A DNA stretch of 64,000 nucleotides from Nocardioides sp. Root682. GTDB taxonomy: Bacteria; Actinomycetota; Actinomycetes; Propionibacteriales; Nocardioidaceae. A program made the position numbers and the translations under genes. Position 1 is the stretch's first letter. Every line of letters starts with the position of its first letter. Shown piece by piece: positions 17,688-26,730 of the stretch. The DNA is taken from NCBI RefSeq assembly GCF_001427795.1, contig NZ_LMHJ01000001.1, positions 1,334,281 to 1,398,280 of the forward strand, in the 5' to 3' direction. The notes beneath the pieces were generated by a model that was not told the origin of the DNA, ran no database searches, and was given only the letters and a program-made list of their open reading frames with translations.

Positions 17688-18524
17688 TCAGGAGCCGTAC
17701 AGCGCCCGGACCCCCGCCGCGTCGGACGCCTGGAACTCCAGGTCGCTGGAGCTGCCGTTGCACTGCGGGTAGTGCATGATCGACGCCGAGTCGTAGGGCG
17801 TCAGCGGGCGCCAGTTGTTGTCCTCGAAGCAGGTGCCGGCCTCCGGACGGGTGTGCTCGTGGCGGAAGCCCAGCGTGTGCCCGAGCTCGTGAGCCAGGAT
17901 GTCGCCCGGCTCCCAGTTGCCCGAGGTCCAGATCGAGTCGTCGATCAGCACGTTCCGCGAACGCTTGGACGTGCTCGGGAAGAACGCCCGGGCGATGTAC
18001 TGCGAGGTCTTCACCGGCTCGACCGAGAAGAGCACGCTGTTGTTGCGGGTGTTGCAGTTGCCGTTCTGGGCGGGGACGTAGACGAAGTTCACCTTCGACG
18101 ACGCTGCCTCCCACAAACCGGCACCGGCGGTCATCGCGGCGGCGATGTCGGCCTGCCGGGTGCCGAACTTGGTGCTCACGCAATAGGTCAGGTTCAGCGC
18201 CTGCGCGGCGCTCCACTTGTCGTCGCGACCGCTCACCGTGTTCACGATCAGTCCGTCGATCGGGACGTCGTCGGAACCGACCATCCCCTCGTAGAACTTC
18301 TTCAGTCCCGCCTTCGTGGACTCGACCTCGTCACCGTTGACGACGTAGGCACCGTCGACGTCGACATAGGTGGAGGACTCGAACTCCTTGAACGTCGGCA
18401 CGGCGGAGCCGTCCTCGGCGGATGCCGAGGTCGTCGCCCCCGCGACTGCCGCCACCAGACAGGCGGCTCCTGCAACGACCTTGCTGATCCGTGCTGACAC
18501 TGTGCCACGACCTTTCGTCCCCAT
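17688..18524 (-). CDS. Secreted astacin-like zinc metalloprotease (copy 2)
   Basis: 278 residues, a tandem paralogue of the gene at 16723-17544. The zinc-binding segment HELGHTLGFRHEHTRPE and Met-turn SIMHYP are identical in both copies. The last 85 or so residues differ at only a handful of positions, while signal peptides and the early propeptide-like region differ more. The ATG at 18524 is preceded by GGAGG 6 bases upstream. A signal peptide is expected to be removed near residue 36 (SASA). It is divergent from xthA, 50 bases apart. Two copies with differing N-termini could differ in expression or activation. Confidence 0.88.
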   Translation of the reverse strand: MGTKGRGTVSARISKVVAGAACLVAAVAGATTSASAEDGSAVPTFKEFESSTYVDVDGAYVVNGDEVESTKAGLKKFYEGMVGSDDVPIDGLIVNTVSGRDDKWSAAQALNLTYCVSTKFGTRQADIAAAMTAGAGLWEAASSKVNFVYVPAQNGNCNTRNNSVLFSVEPVKTSQYIARAFFPSTSKRSRNVLIDDSIWTSGNWEPGDILAHELGHTLGFRHEHTRPEAGTCFEDNNWRPLTPYDSASIMHYPQCNGSSSDLEFQASDAAGVRALYGS

Positions 18525-18574
18525 GGTTGGCCTCCATTGTGACGACGCGTAGCCGTCCCGGCTAGCCTCCTGAG

Positions 18575-19357
18575 GTGCGGATTGCCACCTGGAACGTCAA
18601 CTCCCTGCGCTCACGGATCGATCGCGTCGAGGCCTTCCTCGAACGCCACGACATCGACGTGCTCGCCCTGCAGGAGATCAAGGCTCGCGAGGAGCAGGTC
18701 CCCCTGATGGGCCTGCAGGCCCGGGGGTACGACGTCGCGGCCCACGGGCTGGACCAGTGGAACGGCGTTGCCCTGATCAGCCGGGTCGGCCTCGACGACG
18801 TGACGGTCGGTTTCCCGGGCCAGCCGGGATGGGGCGAACCACCGGTCGTCGAGGCGCGCGCGATCGGCGCCACCTGCGGCGGCGTACGGATCTGGAGCCT
18901 GTACATCCCCAACGGGCGCAAGCCGGACGACCCGCACTACGCCTACAAGCTGTCGTGGCTGGCCGGGCTGCACGCGGCGGCAGCCCCCTGGCTCGACGTA
19001 CCCACCGCCCTGGTGGGCGACTGGAACATCTGCCCCACCGACGACGACGTCTTCGACGTCACCCAGTTCCGCAACTCGACCCACGTCACGCCCGCCGAGC
19101 GCGCCGCGTTCCAGGGCTTCCTCGACAGTGGATGGGCCGAGGTGACCCGCGAGCACGCGCCCGGCTACACCTACTGGGACTACTACCGCCAGAGGTTCGA
19201 GCGCGACCGCGGCCTGAAGATCGACTTCGTGGTCGGCTCCCCCGGCTTCGCGGAGCGCGTCACCGGTGCATTCATCGATCGCGACGAGCGGGACCCGGCC
19301 AAGAGCGCGGGCAGCCCCTCCGACCACGCGCCCGTCATCGTCGACCTGGCTGACTGA
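18575..19357 (+). CDS. xthA: Exodeoxyribonuclease III
   Basis: 260 residues, the normal size. Motifs of the endonuclease/exonuclease/phosphatase fold appear in order: TWNVNSLRSR at the N-terminus, LQEIK with the metal-binding Glu (about 33), GDWNICPTDDDV near 147, and a C-terminal SDHAPVIVD with the catalytic Asp-His pair. It acts as an AP endonuclease and 3' exonuclease in base-excision repair. The GTG start has TAGCCT 6 bases upstream, so the message is probably leaderless. Confidence 0.93.
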   Translation: MRIATWNVNSLRSRIDRVEAFLERHDIDVLALQEIKAREEQVPLMGLQARGYDVAAHGLDQWNGVALISRVGLDDVTVGFPGQPGWGEPPVVEARAIGATCGGVRIWSLYIPNGRKPDDPHYAYKLSWLAGLHAAAAPWLDVPTALVGDWNICPTDDDVFDVTQFRNSTHVTPAERAAFQGFLDSGWAEVTREHAPGYTYWDYYRQRFERDRGLKIDFVVGSPGFAERVTGAFIDRDERDPAKSAGSPSDHAPVIVDLAD

Positions 19358-19409
19358 CGCTCCGGCGCGGGTCCGGCAGACGAGGACCCGCACGAACTAG
19401 CGTGGAGGC

Positions 19410-19832
19410 GTGAGCACGGCGCTGTCACCGCGATCCCCCACCCTGTGGGAGGAGGGACGCCAGCCTGCGCAGGAGCTCATCGCACTCGCCATGGCGCTGC
19501 TGCTCACCGCCACCGTGCTCGACCTGGTCCTCAGCGACGGACTCGGTCTGTTCTACGACCTGACGTTCGTCACGATCTGTGTCGGTGTCGCCCTGCTCGT
19601 CCGACCGGCCGACTTCTTCGCCGTGGGAGTCCTGCCCCCGCTCGCGATGCTCCTGGTCGCACTGCTGCTCGGCATCAGCGAGCCCGGCGCGATCGCACGC
19701 GTCGACGACGGCTTCGTCCAGGCCACGGTCTCCGGGCTCTCAGGACACGCCCTCGCCCTGGCCTTCGGGTACGCCGCCTGCCTGGCCCTGCTGGCAGTAC
19801 GGCGGTCGTTCGTCGTCCGCCACCCGCGCTGA
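19410..19832 (+). CDS. DUF6542-like small membrane protein
   Basis: 140 residues with about four hydrophobic helices (25-45, 50-66, 70-88, 110-130) and the central LVRPADFFAVGVLPPLAMLLVALL arrangement seen in actinobacterial DUF6542 proteins. Function is unknown. It starts with GTG after TAGCGT and a GGAGG that overlaps the gap, so either a leaderless or a short-leader start is possible. It converges on the YciO gene. Confidence 0.65.
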   Translation: MSTALSPRSPTLWEEGRQPAQELIALAMALLLTATVLDLVLSDGLGLFYDLTFVTICVGVALLVRPADFFAVGVLPPLAMLLVALLLGISEPGAIARVDDGFVQATVSGLSGHALALAFGYAACLALLAVRRSFVVRHPR

Positions 19833-19858
19833 CCCGGTCGACGGGTCAGGCGAAGGGG

Positions 19859-20479
19859 TCAGGCGAAGCGGTCCGGGTCGCCCGCGCCACGCCGGATGAT
19901 CTCGGGCGCGCCCTCGGACCAGTCCACGACCGTGGTGGGTTCGGCCGGGGTCTCTCCCGCTTCGACGACGATGTCGACCTCGTGGTCGAGGTCTTCCTTG
20001 ATCTCCCAGCCCATCGTGCGCGGCTCGGTCTCGCCCGGGAGGATCAGCGAGCTCGACAGCAACGGCTCACCGAGCAGGTCGAGGATCGCCTGGACGACGG
20101 TGTGGTCGGGGATGCGCACGCCCACGGTCTTCTTCTTGGGGTGCAGCAGTCGCCGCGGCACCTCCGGTGTGCCGGGCAGGATGAACGTGTAGGGACCCGG
20201 CGTCACCGCACGGATGGCGCGGAACGCAGCGTTCTCGACGTGGACGAGCTGGCCCAACTGGCTGAAGTCGCGACAGACCAGGGTGAAGTGGTGACGGTCG
20301 TCGAGGCCGCGGATCTTGAGGATCCGGTCGCGGCCGTCGCGGTTGCCGACCCGGCAACCCAGCGCGTAGCCCGAGTCCGTCGGGTAGGCGATCAGCGCGT
20401 CGTCATGCAGGGCATCGACGATCTGCTGGATGAACCGCGGCTGCGGATTCTCCGGGTGGATGTCGAGATAACGGGCCAT
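19859..20479 (-). CDS. YciO/YrdC/Sua5 family protein
   Basis: 206 residues, the same length as E. coli YciO. The YrdC fold is recognised from AYPTDSGYALGC (about 31-42), KIRGLDDRHHFTLVC (55-69) and TPGPYTFILPGT (93-104). YrdC/TsaC/Sua5 make threonylcarbamoyl-AMP for tRNA t6A; YciO is a divergent relative whose in vivo task is unsettled. The ATG overlaps the last base of ispH, so the two are co-transcribed. Whether it does t6A synthesis depends on whether a separate tsaC/sua5 exists elsewhere in the genome. Confidence 0.8.
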   Translation of the reverse strand: MARYLDIHPENPQPRFIQQIVDALHDDALIAYPTDSGYALGCRVGNRDGRDRILKIRGLDDRHHFTLVCRDFSQLGQLVHVENAAFRAIRAVTPGPYTFILPGTPEVPRRLLHPKKKTVGVRIPDHTVVQAILDLLGEPLLSSSLILPGETEPRTMGWEIKEDLDHEVDIVVEAGETPAEPTTVVDWSEGAPEIIRRGAGDPDRFA

Positions 20480-21495
20480 CAGAGCCGTACGGCGGTCTTG
20501 GTGCTGCGCCCTGCGGCCTTGAGGTCGCGGTGCAGCTCCTTGGGCAGCGAGAAGGCCAACGTCTCCTCTGCGGTCTGGACCGACCGGGCGTCGGGGTACC
20601 CGCGCTCGGCGAGGTAGGCCAGGACCTCGGTCACGAGGTGGTCGGGGACCGAGGCACCGGAGGTGACGCTGACGGTCGCGGCACCGTCGAGCCAGGCCTC
20701 GTCCAGCTCGGACACGTCGTCGATGCGGTACGACGCCTTGGCGCCGGCCTCGAGGGCCACCTCGACCAGGCGCACCGAGTTGGACGAGTTGGCCGAACCC
20801 ACCACGATCACCAGGTCGGCGGCAGCGCCGATCTCCTTGACCGCCACCTGGCGGTTCTGGGTGGCGTAGCAGATGTCGTCGCTGGGCGGGTCCTCGAGCT
20901 GCGGGAACTTCTCGCGCAGCCGCCGGACCGTCTCCATCGTCTCGTCGACGCTCAGCGTCGTCTGGGACAGCCAGGCCAGCTTGGCGCCGGCGGGGAACTC
21001 GAGCCGGTCGACGTCGTCAGGGTGCTCAACGAGGACGGTCTGCTCGGGTGCCTCCCCGGCGGTGCCCTCCACCTCTTCGTGTCCGGCGTGTCCGATGAGC
21101 AGGATGGTGTAGCCGTCGGCCGCGAAACGAACGGCCTCACGGTGCACCTTCGTGACCAGCGGACACGTTGCGTCGATCGTCTTCAGGTCCCGCTCCGCCG
21201 CCTCGTTGACGACGGCGGGCGAGACACCGTGGGCCGAGAAGACCACGGTGGCGCCGAGGGGGACCTCGTCGAGCTCCTCGACGAAGATCGCGCCGCGCGC
21301 CTCGAGGTTGGCCACCACGTGCTTGTTGTGGACGATCTGCTTGCGCACGTAGACGGGCGAGCCGTAGAGGTCGAGCGCCTGCTCGACGGTCACGACCGCG
21401 CGATCGACACCGGCGCAATAACCGCGGGGCGCCGCCAGCAGCACCTCGCGCTGGCCGTCCTCGATCAGGCGAGGGGTCCCCAGGTCGATGCTCAT
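20479..21495 (-). CDS. ispH: 4-hydroxy-3-methylbut-2-enyl diphosphate reductase
   Basis: 338 residues. IspH (LytB) is the last enzyme of the MEP pathway, reducing HMBPP to IPP and DMAPP with a 4Fe-4S cluster. The three cluster cysteines are visible in [20 protein letters not shown] and ICYATQNRQ, and the conserved [13 protein letters not shown] and [12 protein letters not shown] segments are present. TAGACT lies 6 bases before the ATG at 21495, a leaderless-type promoter. YciO overlaps its 3' end. The gene is behind the rplQ terminator, so it is independent of the ribosomal operon. Confidence 0.95.
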   Translation of the reverse strand: MSIDLGTPRLIEDGQREVLLAAPRGYCAGVDRAVVTVEQALDLYGSPVYVRKQIVHNKHVVANLEARGAIFVEELDEVPLGATVVFSAHGVSPAVVNEAAERDLKTIDATCPLVTKVHREAVRFAADGYTILLIGHAGHEEVEGTAGEAPEQTVLVEHPDDVDRLEFPAGAKLAWLSQTTLSVDETMETVRRLREKFPQLEDPPSDDICYATQNRQVAVKEIGAAADLVIVVGSANSSNSVRLVEVALEAGAKASYRIDDVSELDEAWLDGAATVSVTSGASVPDHLVTEVLAYLAERGYPDARSVQTAEETLAFSLPKELHRDLKAAGRSTKTAVRL

Positions 21496-21534
21496 GGCTC
21501 CAGTCTATCGGCGCCCGGGCGGTCACCCGAATCG

Positions 21535-21578
21535 GTAAAAACGAACCGACCCGGCTCGCGTGTGCGAGCCGGGTCGGT
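21535..21578 (-). terminator. Rho-independent terminator after rplQ
   Basis: A 15-bp perfect stem (ACCGACCCGGCTCGC and complement) with a 4-base loop, followed on the minus strand by a run of five T. It closes the ribosomal cluster 18 bases after the rplQ stop. Confidence 0.9.
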
Positions 21579-21595
21579 GTGAAGCAGTGTGCGGA

Positions 21596-22153
21596 TCAGG
21601 CCTGCTCGGAGTCCTCAGCGGTCTCCTCGGCAGCAGCCTCGTCGGTGGTCTCCTCGACAGGAGCCTCCTCGGTGGCCTCGACCTCAGCGGCCTCGGTCTC
21701 GACGACCTCGGGGGTCTCCTCGACCGGAGCAGCCTCGACGGCGGGCTCGGCCTTGGGTGCCTTCGGAGCCGACGGCGCGTACGCCTCGGTCACCAGCTCG
21801 ATGACGGCCATGGGCGCGTTGTCGCCCTGGCGCGGACCGATCTTGGTGATCCGGGTGTAGCCACCCGGACGCTCGGCGAACGTCGGCGCGATGTCCGCGA
21901 ACAGCGAGTGCACGACACCCTTGTCGCGGATGGTCTTGAGGACCTCGCGACGCTGGTGCAGCGGGTTCTCGCCGGCGTGGGCCTTCTTCGCCTTCGTGAT
22001 CAGCTTCTCGGCGTACGGACGCAGCGTGCGCGCCTTCGCCTCGGTCGTCGTGATCTTGCCGTGCTCGAACAGAGCGGTGGCGAGGTTCGCGAGGATCAGG
22101 CGCTGGTGGGCAGAGCTACCGCCGAGGCGGGGACCCTTCTTGGGCTTGGGCAT
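21596..22153 (-). CDS. rplQ: 50S ribosomal protein L17 with acidic tail
   Basis: 185 residues. The first 120 are standard L17 ([24 protein letters not shown] start), which lines the peptide exit tunnel. The last 55 or so residues are a low-complexity Ala/Glu/Val/Thr-rich acidic tail ([22 protein letters not shown] and on), found in several actinobacterial L17 proteins. It is the last gene of the cluster, 68 bases after rpoA, and is followed by a strong terminator. Confidence 0.95.
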   Translation of the reverse strand: MPKPKKGPRLGGSSAHQRLILANLATALFEHGKITTTEAKARTLRPYAEKLITKAKKAHAGENPLHQRREVLKTIRDKGVVHSLFADIAPTFAERPGGYTRITKIGPRQGDNAPMAVIELVTEAYAPSAPKAPKAEPAVEAAPVEETPEVVETEAAEVEATEEAPVEETTDEAAAEETAEDSEQA

Positions 22154-22221
22154 TGCTTCTCGATTCTCCCCGGCCGTGTCAGGTACCGGGATAGTTGCTG
22201 TCCCCGAGGGGACGGATCAGA

Positions 22222-23241
22222 TCAGAACTCTTCGGACTCGATGAACGACTCGTCGTCCTCGTCGTCCGAGTAGTTGGCGAGAGCGGCCGACGGGTCGAAG
22301 CCCGGGGCGCTGTCCTTGAGGGACAGACCCATCTCGTGCAGCTTGGCCTTGACCTCGTCGATGGACTTCGCACCGAAGTTGCGGATGTCCAGCAGGTCCT
22401 GCTCCGAGCGGCTGATGAGCTCGCCCACGGTGTGGACGCCCTCGCGCTTGAGGCAGTTGTAGGACCGCACCGTCAGCTGCAGGTCCTCGACCGGGAGGGC
22501 GAGGTCAGCGGCGAGCTGCTCGTCAACCGGCGACGGACCGATGTCGATGCCCTCGGCCTCGACGTTGAGCTCACGGGCCAGGCCGAAGAGCTCGACCAGC
22601 GTCTTGCCGGCGGACGCGATGGCGTCGCGGGGCAGGATCGACGGCTTGGTCTCGACGTCGATGACGAGCTTGTCGAAGTCGGTGCGCTGCTCGACACGAG
22701 TCGCCTCGACCTTGTAGGTCACCTTCAGCACGGGGCTGTAGATCGAGTCGACCGGGATCCGGCCGATCTCGTTGTCGGCGCCCTTGTTCTGGACGGCGGA
22801 GACGTAGCCGCGGCCACGCTCGACGACGAGCTCGAGCTCGAGCTTGCCGTTGTCGCCCAGGGTCGCGAGCTTCAGCTCGGGGTTGTGGACCTCGACACCG
22901 GCCGGGGGCGCGATGTCGGCACCGGTGACGTCACCGGCACCCGACTTGCGGAGGTACATGGTGACGGGCTCGTCGTGCTCCGAGGAGACGACCAGGCCCT
23001 TCAGGTTGAGGATGATCTCGGTGAGGTCTTCCTTGACGCCCTCGATGGTCGAGAACTCGTGGAGGACCCCGTCGACCTTGATGCTCGTGACCGAGGCACC
23101 GGGGATCGAGGAGAGGAGAGTACGACGCAGCGAGTTGCCGAGCGTGTAGCCGAAGCCGGGCTCGAGGGGCTCGATGACGAAGCGCGACCGGAACTGGTCG
23201 ACGGTCTCCTCCGACAGGGTGGGGCGCTGTGCGATGAGCAC
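22222..23241 (-). CDS. rpoA: DNA-directed RNA polymerase subunit alpha
   Basis: 339 residues. The N-terminal domain (about 1-230) dimerises and nucleates core RNA polymerase assembly; the C-terminal domain (about 250-315, [20 protein letters not shown] and [12 protein letters not shown]) contacts UP elements and activators. The acidic C-terminus ([14 protein letters not shown]) is typical. It sits between rpsD and rplQ in the conserved alpha-operon order. The 128-base gap from rpsD holds a small hairpin with stem CGCTCC/GGAGCG, which might modulate rpoA expression. Confidence 0.97.
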   Translation of the reverse strand: MLIAQRPTLSEETVDQFRSRFVIEPLEPGFGYTLGNSLRRTLLSSIPGASVTSIKVDGVLHEFSTIEGVKEDLTEIILNLKGLVVSSEHDEPVTMYLRKSGAGDVTGADIAPPAGVEVHNPELKLATLGDNGKLELELVVERGRGYVSAVQNKGADNEIGRIPVDSIYSPVLKVTYKVEATRVEQRTDFDKLVIDVETKPSILPRDAIASAGKTLVELFGLARELNVEAEGIDIGPSPVDEQLAADLALPVEDLQLTVRSYNCLKREGVHTVGELISRSEQDLLDIRNFGAKSIDEVKAKLHEMGLSLKDSAPGFDPSAALANYSDDEDDESFIESEEF

Positions 23242-23369
23242 TTGTTTCGTTCCTTTCCGGATCGACCGCTATATGAGGATCCAGATGTGGTGCGGATGGA
23301 GAAGGGACGTGCAACGCATGTTGCCCCGACCCGCGCTCCCGAGGGAGCGACGGGCCGGAGCACGCATGA

Positions 23370-23978
23370 TCACTTCTTGGAGTAGTACTCCACGATGAGC
23401 TGTTCCTGGACCGGCAGGTCGATCTGCTCACGGACCGGCACGGAGTGCACCAGGATCCGCATGCGGGTCGGGACGGCCTCGAGCCATGCCGGAACGATCC
23501 GCTCGCCGTGGGTCTCGCGGGCCACGATGAACGGCGTCATCTCGAGCGACTTCTCGCGCACGTCGATGATGTCGTACTGGGTGACCTGGAAGGACGGGAT
23601 GTCGACCTTCTTGCCGTTGACCGTGAAGTGGCCGTGGTTGACCAGCTGGCGGGCGTGGCGACGCGTGCGGGCGAAGCCGGCACGGTAGACCACGTTGTCC
23701 AGGCGGCACTCGAGCAGCGTGATGAGGTTGTCGCCGGTCTTGCCCTGGCGACGAGCTGCCTCGACGTAGTACTTGTGGAACTGCTTCTCGAGGATGCCGT
23801 ACGTGTAACGCGCCTTCTGCTTCTCCTGCAGCTGGTTGCGGTACTCGCTCTCCTTGATCCGCGCGCGGCCGTGCTGGCCGGGAGGGTAAGGACGCTTCTC
23901 GAATGCGGCGTCGCCGCCGACGAGGTCCACGCCGAGGCGGCGGGACTTCTTGGTCAGGGGTCCGGTGTAACGGGCCAT
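23370..23978 (-). CDS. rpsD: 30S ribosomal protein S4
   Basis: 202 residues. S4 is a primary 16S rRNA binder at the 30S body. The RRLGVDLVGGDAAFEKRPYPPGQHG N-terminal region lacks the zinc cysteines of some S4 proteins (C-minus form), which fits a high-GC actinobacterium, and the S4 RNA-binding domain is at about 93-155. In many bacteria S4 feeds back on the alpha operon; no such site is evident here. Confidence 0.97.
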   Translation of the reverse strand: MARYTGPLTKKSRRLGVDLVGGDAAFEKRPYPPGQHGRARIKESEYRNQLQEKQKARYTYGILEKQFHKYYVEAARRQGKTGDNLITLLECRLDNVVYRAGFARTRRHARQLVNHGHFTVNGKKVDIPSFQVTQYDIIDVREKSLEMTPFIVARETHGERIVPAWLEAVPTRMRILVHSVPVREQIDLPVQEQLIVEYYSKK

Positions 23979-23996
23979 GTCTCTACGCTCCTAATC

Positions 23997-24398
23997 TCAG
24001 ACGCGGCGGCGCTTGGGCGGGCGGCAGCCGTTGTGGGGGGCGGGGGTCACGTCCTGGATGGTGCCGACCTCGAGGCCGATCGCACCCAGCGAACGAATCG
24101 CCGTCTCGCGGCCCGAACCCGGGCCCTTGACGAAGACGTCGATCTTCTTCATGCCGTGCTCCATCGCCCGACGGCCAGCGGCTTCAGCAGCCATCTGAGC
24201 GGCGTACGGGGTGGACTTGCGCGAACCCTTGAAGCCGACGGTGCCGGCAGAGGCCCACGAGATGACCGCACCCGAGGGGTCGGTGATCGTGACGATCGTG
24301 TTGTTGAACGTGCTCTTGATGTGGGCTTCGCCCTGAGCAACGTTCTTCTTTTCCTTGCGGCGCACCTTCTTGGCGCCCGCGCGAGCCTTGGGAGGCAT
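23997..24398 (-). CDS. rpsK: 30S ribosomal protein S11
   Basis: 133 residues with a basic N-terminal arm ([16 protein letters not shown]) and the conserved C-terminal end [19 protein letters not shown]11 lies on the 30S platform near the mRNA exit channel. It lies 18 bases upstream of rpsD and 56 bases after rpsM, in normal alpha-operon order. Confidence 0.97.
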   Translation of the reverse strand: MPPKARAGAKKVRRKEKKNVAQGEAHIKSTFNNTIVTITDPSGAVISWASAGTVGFKGSRKSTPYAAQMAAEAAGRRAMEHGMKKIDVFVKGPGSGRETAIRSLGAIGLEVGTIQDVTPAPHNGCRPPKRRRV

Positions 24399-24454
24399 CT
24401 ATTTTCTCCTTGTCGAAGCTGGTCTGAGGCAGTGAGATCGCACGAGGCGATCGA

Positions 24455-24832
24455 TCACTTGGCCTTCTTCTTGCCGGCAACCGTGCGCTTCGGGCCCTTG
24501 CGGGTACGAGCGTTGGTCTTGGTGCGCTGTCCGCGGACCGGAAGGCCCATGCGGTGACGACGACCCTGGTAGCTGCCGATCTCGATCTTCCGACGGATGT
24601 CGGCCTGGACCTCGCGACGGAGGTCACCTTCGATCTTGATGCCCGCGGCGTCGATGGCGTCGCGGAGCTTGACCAGCTCTTCATCTCCCAGTTCGTGCAC
24701 GCGGAGGTTGGGGCTGACCCCGGTGACCTCGAGCAGCTGCTGGGAGCGGGTACGGCCGATGCCGTAGATGTAGGTGAGTGCGATCTCGATGCGCTTGTCG
24801 CGCGGGAGGTCGACTCCGACGAGGCGTGCCAT
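24455..24832 (-). CDS. rpsM: 30S ribosomal protein S13
   Basis: 125 residues from the ATG at 24832, which gives the family start [26 protein letters not shown]; an upstream ATG at 24877 would add an unrelated 15-residue stretch and is rejected. S13 forms intersubunit bridges with the 50S at the head of the 30S. The basic C-terminal tail ([22 protein letters not shown]) reaches the P-site tRNA. A 191-base gap separates it from rpmJ. Confidence 0.96.
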   Translation of the reverse strand: MARLVGVDLPRDKRIEIALTYIYGIGRTRSQQLLEVTGVSPNLRVHELGDEELVKLRDAIDAAGIKIEGDLRREVQADIRRKIEIGSYQGRRHRMGLPVRGQRTKTNARTRKGPKRTVAGKKKAK

Positions 24833-25023
24833 GAAAGGCGTTCTCCTTGGATTCACGGTGGTGTGGTCGTGATGCATCTGGGGGTTCTTTCCCAGCTCCG
24901 GCCATCCGCTCCGGAGGTGATTCGCCGCTGTTGCCAGCGGCTAAGCGATCACGTTGATGAGTTTGTGTTCAGTTGTGGTCTCGAGACGGTTGCTGAGCAA
25001 CCTCCTCGACCAGCGACGGGCAA

Positions 25024-25137
25024 TCAGCCCTGGCGCTGCTTGTGACGCGGGTTCTCGCAGATGACCATGACGCGGCCGTGGCGACGAATCACCTTGCACT
25101 TGTCACACATCGGCTTCACGCTCGGGTTGACCTTCAT
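25024..25137 (-). CDS. rpmJ: 50S ribosomal protein L36 (zinc form)
   Basis: 37 residues. The sequence starts [15 protein letters not shown] and carries the zinc set C11, C14, C27, H32 of the C-plus form of L36. It lies between infA and rpsM as in most bacteria. In several actinobacteria a second, zinc-free L36 is used when zinc is scarce; none is in this window. Confidence 0.95.
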   Translation of the reverse strand: MKVNPSVKPMCDKCKVIRRHGRVMVICENPRHKQRQG

Positions 25138-25180
25138 GTCAGCCCTTTCTAGCTAGTGGCGGTAACGGTGAGCCGGTGGC

Positions 25181-25402
25181 TCACTTGTAGCGGTAGACGA
25201 TCCGTCCACGGGAGAGGTCGTACGGCGAGAGCTCCACCACCACGCGGTCCTCGGGGAGGATCCGGATGTAGTGCTGGCGCATCTTTCCGCTGATGTGAGC
25301 GAGGACCTTGTGGCCGTTGCTCAGCTCCACGCGGAACATGGCGTTCGGAAGGGCCTCCACGACGGAGCCCTCCATCTCGATGACGCCTTCCTTCTTGGCC
25401 AT
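25181..25402 (-). CDS. infA: Translation initiation factor IF-1
   Basis: 73 residues, a single S1-like OB fold beginning [20 protein letters not shown] and ending [10 protein letters not shown], the normal length and ends of IF-1. It blocks the A-site during initiation. It heads the second ribosomal block (infA-rpmJ-rpsM-rpsK-rpsD-rpoA-rplQ) after the inserted accessory genes, and a candidate promoter lies 156-184 bases upstream. Confidence 0.97.
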   Translation of the reverse strand: MAKKEGVIEMEGSVVEALPNAMFRVELSNGHKVLAHISGKMRQHYIRILPEDRVVVELSPYDLSRGRIVYRYK

Positions 25403-25557
25403 GTCTCACAATCTTGTTGGGAACTTGTTGTCTACCGGTCGGGCCGGGAACCTCTCTCGCATTCCAGCCCACAGGACACGCCTGAGGGCGGGTGAAACGA
25501 GAGTGGACCTCGCAGGTTGTGCACCACACACGAACCCACGTTGGACCGACACGCCAG

Positions 25558-25586
25558 TTTATGCATTCGGACCCGTGAACTCCCAA
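25558..25586 (-). promoter_or_regulatory. Candidate promoter of the infA-rplQ block
   Basis: On the minus strand, TTGGGA (25586-25581) and CATAAA (25563-25558) are separated by 17 bases; each matches four of six consensus positions. The expected start near 25550 would give infA a leader of about 150 bases. It lies between the luciferase-like gene and infA, where a promoter is needed if the block is independent. Confidence 0.45.
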
Positions 25587-25616
25587 TCTGCGAGGCCCCG
25601 GGGGATCAACCAGGGA

Positions 25617-26672
25617 TCAGCCGGCAAGGAGGGTCAGGGTCTGCTCCCGCGCCGCGGCGCTGCGCGGGTCGGAACCGGTGAAGGCTCCGCTGACGGGGTT
25701 GACCATCACCTCGTCGACGCCGTACGTCGCCGCGAGCGACTCCAGCGCGGCGCGAGCCGCCGCGGGGTCACCGATCACCCAGCGGCTCCGCATGGCGTCG
25801 ATCAGCTCCTGGTGACCGTCCGGCAGGCCCGCCTCGACGATCAGCTCGGCATCCTCGACCACGCGCTGGGCCGCGAGTGGCCGTCCCGTGCGCAGAGCCG
25901 CCATCTGGAGCAGCTGGGGCAGCGCGAGCCGCTCGGCCTCCTCCGCAGTGGGCGCGACGGAGGCGTTCACGGTGAGGAACGTGCGCGGCTCGGCCAGGGT
26001 CGGCGAGGGCTGGAAGGTGGAGCGGTAGAGCTCGAGGGCCTCCTTGGTCCCCGACCCACTGAAGTGGTGGGCGAAGACGTAGGGCCGACCCTTGGCCGCG
26101 GCGAGCTGGGCCGAGTAGTCGGACGACCCGAGGAGCCAGATCTGCGGCACCGACGTGGCGGCCGGCGTCGCCTTCAGCACGTGTTCGCGCCCGCGAAGAG
26201 CCAGGCCCACGCCGGCCGGCTCCATCATGGCGAGCACGTTGTCGACGTACTCGGGGAAGCGGGAGACGGCCTCGTCGGTGACCCCGCCCGCGCCGTGGCG
26301 CAGGGCCCAGCTGGTCACCGGGTCGCTGCCGGGCGCCCGGCCGATGCCCAGGTCGATCCGTCCCGGGAAGGTCGCCTCGAGCAGCGCGAACTGCTCGGCG
26401 ACGACCAGCGGGGCATGGTTCGGGAGCATCACTCCCCCGGAGCCGACCCGGATCCGCTCGGTGACCGAGGCGATCAGCCCGATCAGCACCGCCGGGTTCG
26501 TCGCGGCCACGGCCGGCATGTTGTGGTGCTCGGCGATCCAGAAACGGCGGTAGCCGAGGGCGTCGGCGGTGCGGGCAAGCGCCAGGCTCGCGGCGACCGC
26601 GTCGCCCGTCGACTGATCACTGCGGACCGGAACGAGGTCCAGCACGGAGAGGTGGGGGCCGGAGGTTGTCAT
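25617..26672 (-). CDS. LLM-class (luciferase-like) flavin-dependent oxidoreductase
   Basis: 351 residues from the ATG at 26672. The bacterial-luciferase-like TIM barrel is recognised from SVLDLVPVRSDQS at the start, RFWIAEHHNMPAVAATNP (about 43-60), GSGGVMLPNHAPLVVAEQF (77-95) and LGIGRAPGSDP (108-118), the usual order of MsnO8-type F420- or FMN-dependent LLM enzymes. The substrate is unknown. It is one of four genes placed between map and infA inside the ribosomal cluster, 214 bases before infA; no functional link to translation is evident. Confidence 0.85.
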   Translation of the reverse strand: MTTSGPHLSVLDLVPVRSDQSTGDAVAASLALARTADALGYRRFWIAEHHNMPAVAATNPAVLIGLIASVTERIRVGSGGVMLPNHAPLVVAEQFALLEATFPGRIDLGIGRAPGSDPVTSWALRHGAGGVTDEAVSRFPEYVDNVLAMMEPAGVGLALRGREHVLKATPAATSVPQIWLLGSSDYSAQLAAAKGRPYVFAHHFSGSGTKEALELYRSTFQPSPTLAEPRTFLTVNASVAPTAEEAERLALPQLLQMAALRTGRPLAAQRVVEDAELIVEAGLPDGHQELIDAMRSRWVIGDPAAARAALESLAATYGVDEVMVNPVSGAFTGSDPRSAAAREQTLTLLAG

Positions 26673-26730
26673 CACTGACCCAAGGCCCGCGAAGCCCCCG
26701 GCATTCCCTCGGCCGTCTCCGACCAGTCAG

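Noticed and set aside
22199..22213. Short hairpin GTCCC/GGGAC between rpoA and rplQ
   Set aside because: Only 5 bp of stem and no U-run; not convincing as a terminator within a co-transcribed pair.
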